This document shows, piece by piece, positions 60,639 to 64,000 of a stretch of DNA of 64,000 nt. The position numbers and the translations under genes were made by a program. A model generated the notes under the pieces. It made no database searches, was not told the origin of the DNA, and saw nothing but the letters and a program-made list of their open reading frames with translations. This DNA is from Ypsolopha sequella (Eukaryota; Arthropoda; Insecta; Lepidoptera; Ypsolophidae): the NCBI GenBank assembly GCA_934047225.1, contig OW204001.1:26184201-26248200 (forward strand), in the 5' to 3' direction. Numbering within the stretch: the stretch's first letter is position 1; the number at the start of each line of letters is the position of its first letter.

Positions 60639-61107
60639 GTAAGTATTGTGCAATAATTGACTCATGCTTTTTCCTATTTAATTATTTGTTAATTGTTGGT
60701 ATTTGTGGTCTGCAAATGAAATTATTTGAAATATTTTTTTAGCAGATAACACATTAAATTTATTTTTAAATGATTAAAACTAGAATTTGTGGATATATTA
60801 ATAATTTGCAATATTCCGCTAAACACTCTTACCATGCTATTTAAAATGCAGACTCAAGACCGCCCACCCTCCCGCATAAAACATGCACAAGCAAAGCAAG
60901 CAGTACGAGAACAAAATAAAGCAATCTTAAATAACAAGCAAGAAAACTTATCGACACGTGTTTCGCCTCTTAACGAGGCATCCTTGGGATGTGTAGTCCA
61001 CTCGACCGCTCGACAGCAAATGACGAGCTGCCGTCTGGAGCTCACCTTTTATACACCGGCCTGACTAGTTGTATACACCGGCCTGACTCCCATCATACTT
61101 GTGTGGC
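60639..61107. other. Intron with hairpin-bearing repeat word
   Basis: 60955-61005 contains CACGTGTTTCGCCTCTTAAC and GAGGCATCC, a short hairpin word I recognise as recurrent in Lepidoptera. TATACACCGGCCTGACT occurs twice (61050, 61072). Confidence 0.5.
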
Positions 61108-61180
61108 GCCTCAGTGGCGCAATTGGTAGCGCGCTTGTCTTGATAACAAGAGGTCGCAGGTTCGAATCCAGGCCCGGGGA
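61108..61180 (+). tRNA. tRNA-like sequence 1, anticodon position UGA
   Basis: Cloverleaf numbering fits a 73-base short-variable-arm tRNA. The D stem GCGC/GCGC and the anticodon stem CTTGT/ACAAG are perfect, with loop CTTGATA and TTCGAAT in the T loop. The acceptor stem has three mismatches. A-box TGGCGCAATTGG and B-box GGTTCGAATCC are intact, and a T run follows at once. The anticodon would be UGA (Ser), but Ser tRNAs have a long variable arm, so this is a tRNA-derived repeat or variant rather than a normal gene. Confidence 0.55.
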
Positions 61181-61465
61181 ATTTTTTCAAATTCTTGTCT
61201 GTGGGTTTGCTTCTGATTGATCTTTTCTCTTCTTAGTTTTATCTTAGTTTCTTTTATCTTAGTTAATGAGAATTGTGAATTTCTTAACTGTTTAAAGCAA
61301 CAATATTGTAGCGACGACAGTGCCATCTGTTTCTTAAGAACAAGACGTGAAATCACATAACGCCCTCGTGAGCGTTCTATATGAACAGTACAAGCTAGTA
61401 TATCAGGCAGAAGCAAAAATAACAGTGGACAAGTATGATGGAAGAATTCACCGGTCTGGGTAGGA

Positions 61466-61537
61466 ACCTCGGTGGCGCAATTGGTAGTGCGCTTGTCTTG
61501 ATAACAAGAGGTCACAGGTTCGAATCCTGGCCGGGGA
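61466..61537 (+). tRNA. tRNA-like sequence 2, anticodon position UGA
   Basis: The best-paired copy: six of seven acceptor pairs (one G-U), intact anticodon stem, and T stem with one mismatch. Same boxes and T run as copy 1. Confidence 0.6.
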
Positions 61538-61860
61538 ATTTTTTCAAATTCTTGTCTTTGGGTTGGTTTCTGATTGATCTATTCTAGTTTGCAATGCACT
61601 CTAATAATATTTAGAGTATTCATAGCGATGGATTTCGCAAAATAAACATAATCTTATTTAATGAGATCTGTGAATTTCTTAACTGTCTAAAGCAACAATA
61701 TTGTAGCAACGAAAGCGCCATCTATTTCTTTAGAACAAGGCGTGAAATCACATAACGCCGTCATGAGCGTTCTATATGAGCAGTACAAGCTGGTATATCA
61801 GGCAGCAGCAAAAATAACTGTGGACAAGTATGATGGAAGAATTCGCCGGTCTAGGTAGAA

Positions 61861-61933
61861 ACCTCGGTGGCGCAATTGGTAGCGTGCTTATATTGATAAC
61901 AAGAGGTCGCAGGTTCGAATCCTGGCCCGGGGA
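61861..61933 (+). tRNA. tRNA-like sequence 3, anticodon position UGA
   Basis: Same type, with a mismatch in the anticodon stem (CTTAT/ACAAG) and loop ATTGATA. Most decayed of the three. Confidence 0.5.
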
Positions 61934-61985
61934 ATTTTTTCAAATTCTTGTCTTTGGGTTTATTTCTGATTGATCTTTTCTAGTT

Positions 61986-62210
61986 TGTAATGCACTCTTA
62001 TAATATTTAAATTAAATAAGTAATCATTAGGCAAATTAAAGCTAAATTTTAAATATTGGTGTAATAATGGTGTATTAAGCAAGGAAGAACAGTTCATCTC
62101 ATTGTTTTATTTAGTATTACAAAATTTCTACTAAGAACAGGGAAGATTGATTCCATAATAATTTTAAAAAGTACTGAAGTTTCACTGAGAAAGACTTCTT
62201 AATTTTGCAG
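61986..62210. other. Intron before exon 4
   Basis: AT-rich, no gene. The acceptor tract leads into exon 4. Confidence 0.5.
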
Positions 62211-62501
62211 AAAAACCAGGACCGCCGTTGAATATGCATATCTCAAAAATAAATAATCCTCAAACTGATGAAGCTACCGTCGAAGTCAAGTGGCAAACTC
62301 CTTTAACAGATGGAGGTAGTCCAATCCTTGGCTACAGTATCGAGTACGATGATGGAACAAAAAAGTGGATTCCAGGAGTAAACTCAACTGCATTAAATAC
62401 CGTGCAAAGTGTTAAATTAAAAGGAAAAGACAGTGTAGGATTTAAAGTCAAAGCTTACAATATGTTGGGCTATGGCAACTTTAGTGACCCAGCGATTGTC
62501 G
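62211..62501 (+). CDS. Fn3-domain exon 4 of titin-like modular protein
   Basis: This 291 bp exon follows a TTTTGCAG acceptor and ends at a GTATGT donor. The Fn3 domain begins KPGPPLNM and contains V-E-V-K-W, then DGGSPILGYSIEY, then F-K-V-K-A-Y-N-M-L-G-Y-G near the end. This is the most canonical of the four domains, with the D-G-G-S-P-I-x-G-Y motif typical of titin, twitchin and projectin Fn3 repeats. Four Fn3 domains in a row without Ig fits the C-terminal Fn3 block of sallimus-like proteins better than the Fn3-Fn3-Ig pattern of projectin, but that is inference. The next exon lies outside the window. Confidence 0.9.
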
Positions 62502-64000
62502 GTATGTGCAGCGCTATCTTCTTATATTCTATACAAGTGGACAAATTTGGAACTAATGGCAATGTTATATACATTTCATATTTATATATTTTGAAAGTAC
62601 TAAGAAGCATCTACTGATGCTAATTGCACCAAAAGAGTAAAAACCATACCTACCTAGTTAGCTTCATGATGATGTTGTTATTTATCAATTTCATTTGAAG
62701 GGTTAGAATGATGAATGTCCAAAACTTTTTTTTTTATTGACTTTGGAAGCACTTTCTAATTTCAATCATTTTGTCTGAGTATCATACATTAGAACGCTGT
62801 CAGTCAAGAGATATATCAAAAAGAAATGTTTCTTTGCACAGCAGCAACGCTGAAAGTCACCGCGATAACACTTTGAAATGTGTGTGAGCAGTTAAATGTG
62901 TGTGAGCAGTTAAATGTGTGTGAGCAGTTAAATGTGTGTGAGCAGTTAAAACGCTGAATATCCAATTCAGAACGCTACATCTGTCAATGTCAAATTTCAC
63001 AAAATATTATTTCTCATTTGTTGCCAAAGAATTTGCGCATACCCTCAAGATTTCGTTGAGAATAAGTAGTTACTATTATGATAATGAAAATGTTAGTATC
63101 CACTGCAAAAATGTTTTGGATATTGATCATAATTGTATTGTAAATTTAGCACTTTGATATTTTGCATCTATTTTTTTGTAATGATAAAATAACATTTCCG
63201 ATCTTTTTTACATTTTATTACTATTCCATCAGAAGACGCGCTATGAGCAATAAAAAAGGTGGTTTGTTATTTGCTATAGAAGTTGCATTTATATTTCAAA
63301 ATTATAATTAAAAGACATATTTTCTCACGTATTTGACCTTGTTATTTTCATATAAATCCATTTTAAACCCGTAAATACTACTACAGTAGAAATATAAGCA
63401 TTTAAAGTAGAGTGAGCAATTTGCTCACGCGCGCCTCTCCGGGTAACCAAATTAGGCGCGCCTTCTCACGGGCTATCCTTATTTAACGAGCTGTCATAAA
63501 TTAATAACAAAACTAAGTGAGCTATTGCATGTTCAATTAGTATAAGGAGTTTAAACTTTAAACTCGATTATCTCGAAATGTAGAAAATATGACATTCATC
63601 ATTTTAGCCTTGTACCCTTCATTTGCTTCTGATTTTAGTATCTGAATTATTCTCTTACACAATAACCTTTGTAGAAAGAGGTGGCTGGATGAATATGCAC
63701 CTTTACGTCTTTAATGTGAATAAGACAAACTTAAGGAGTACATTGATTTATTAATTACAAATAAAATCATTTGGCCATGATTTATTTGTGTGATCGTCTA
63801 GTAGATTAGAACACTATTACCTATAAAACTTTTACCTATAGACGTAGATTTTTTTATTAAATTTCATCAAAACTGACCTGCAGTAAGTGTATCTGATATA
63901 CCTACATTACATAAATATAATTTCATTTCACTACATTGTAAAACGGTTAAGTTTAAAACAGTGAAAATCATTGTTAGAAGAAAGGAAAACAAGTAGAGAG
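62502..64000. other. Intron after exon 4 with an 18 bp tandem repeat
   Basis: ATGTGTGTGAGCAGTTAA occurs four times at 62878-62949. The rest is AT-rich with no gene recognised. Confidence 0.6.

Larger units (their letters stand above)
61108..61985 (+). repeat. Tandem array of 358-395 bp units containing the tRNA-like heads
   Basis: Each head is followed by ATTTTTTCAAATTCTTGTCT and TTCTGATTGATCT. Heads 2 and 3 share the upstream block with GGACAAGTATGATGGAAGAA. Spacing is 358 and 395 bp. Confidence 0.85.

Noticed and set aside
61108..61180. Functional tRNA-Ser(UGA)
   Set aside because: The variable arm is short and the acceptor stem is mismatched; serine tRNAs have a long arm. Kept as tRNA-like only.

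Overview
The window looks like an insect genome, most likely Lepidoptera. It is AT-rich, has short phase-1 exons of a titin-like muscle protein, and carries a dense mix of BEL/Pao, Ty3/gypsy, DIRS, LINE and TIR elements. The LINE 3' tails, the abundant short minisatellites and the lack of any bacterial-style gene order fit this. The species cannot be named from sequence alone.

One host gene is visible, on the + strand. Four single-exon fibronectin type III (Fn3) domains lie at 7264-7563, 12761-13045, 60339-60638 and 62211-62501. Each has an AG acceptor and a GT donor, is a multiple of 3 long and has the same phase, so the exons chain into consecutive Fn3 domains of a giant modular protein. 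The gene continues beyond both window edges. The intron between exons 2 and 3 is about 47 kb and is made almost entirely of nested transposable elements.

Layout: 1-4567, decayed BEL/Pao element (minus) that has lost its reverse transcriptase. 5691-6295, two small TE fragments. 6849-8222, two minisatellites bracketing exon 1. 8570-11560, decayed gypsy (minus). 13131-13790, LINE 3' end (minus). 14856-22676, a nearly complete 7.8 kb env-bearing gypsy (errantivirus-like, minus) with 438 bp LTRs differing at about four positions and a 4 bp ATAC target duplication. 24113-28832, a deletion-derivative gypsy with its own LTRs and ATAT duplication. 28944-51516, a larger gypsy split by several insertions: an unidentified 1.3 kb segment; an 8.3 kb DIRS-type tyrosine-recombinase retrotransposon; and a LINE that itself carries a 4.5 kb TIR DNA transposon with a DUF7869-like transposase. 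51517-52700, another LINE RT. 53953-54095, a perfect palindrome. 54850-55660, an R4/Dong-like LINE end. 57012-58955, a second, inverted copy of the LINE above. 59440-59890, a BEL gag fragment. 61108-61933, three tandem tRNA-like sequences. The rest is intron.

Biologically, the retroelement modules are gag, protease, RT/RNase H, integrase or tyrosine recombinase, and env. Almost all are broken. The youngest is the env-bearing gypsy, which has one in-frame stop each in gag and pol and an open env. The long LTR elements all lie antisense to the host gene. The most novel candidate is the TIR transposon at 43706-48190, whose ends and target duplication are confirmed by an uninterrupted paralogous site at about 58060.
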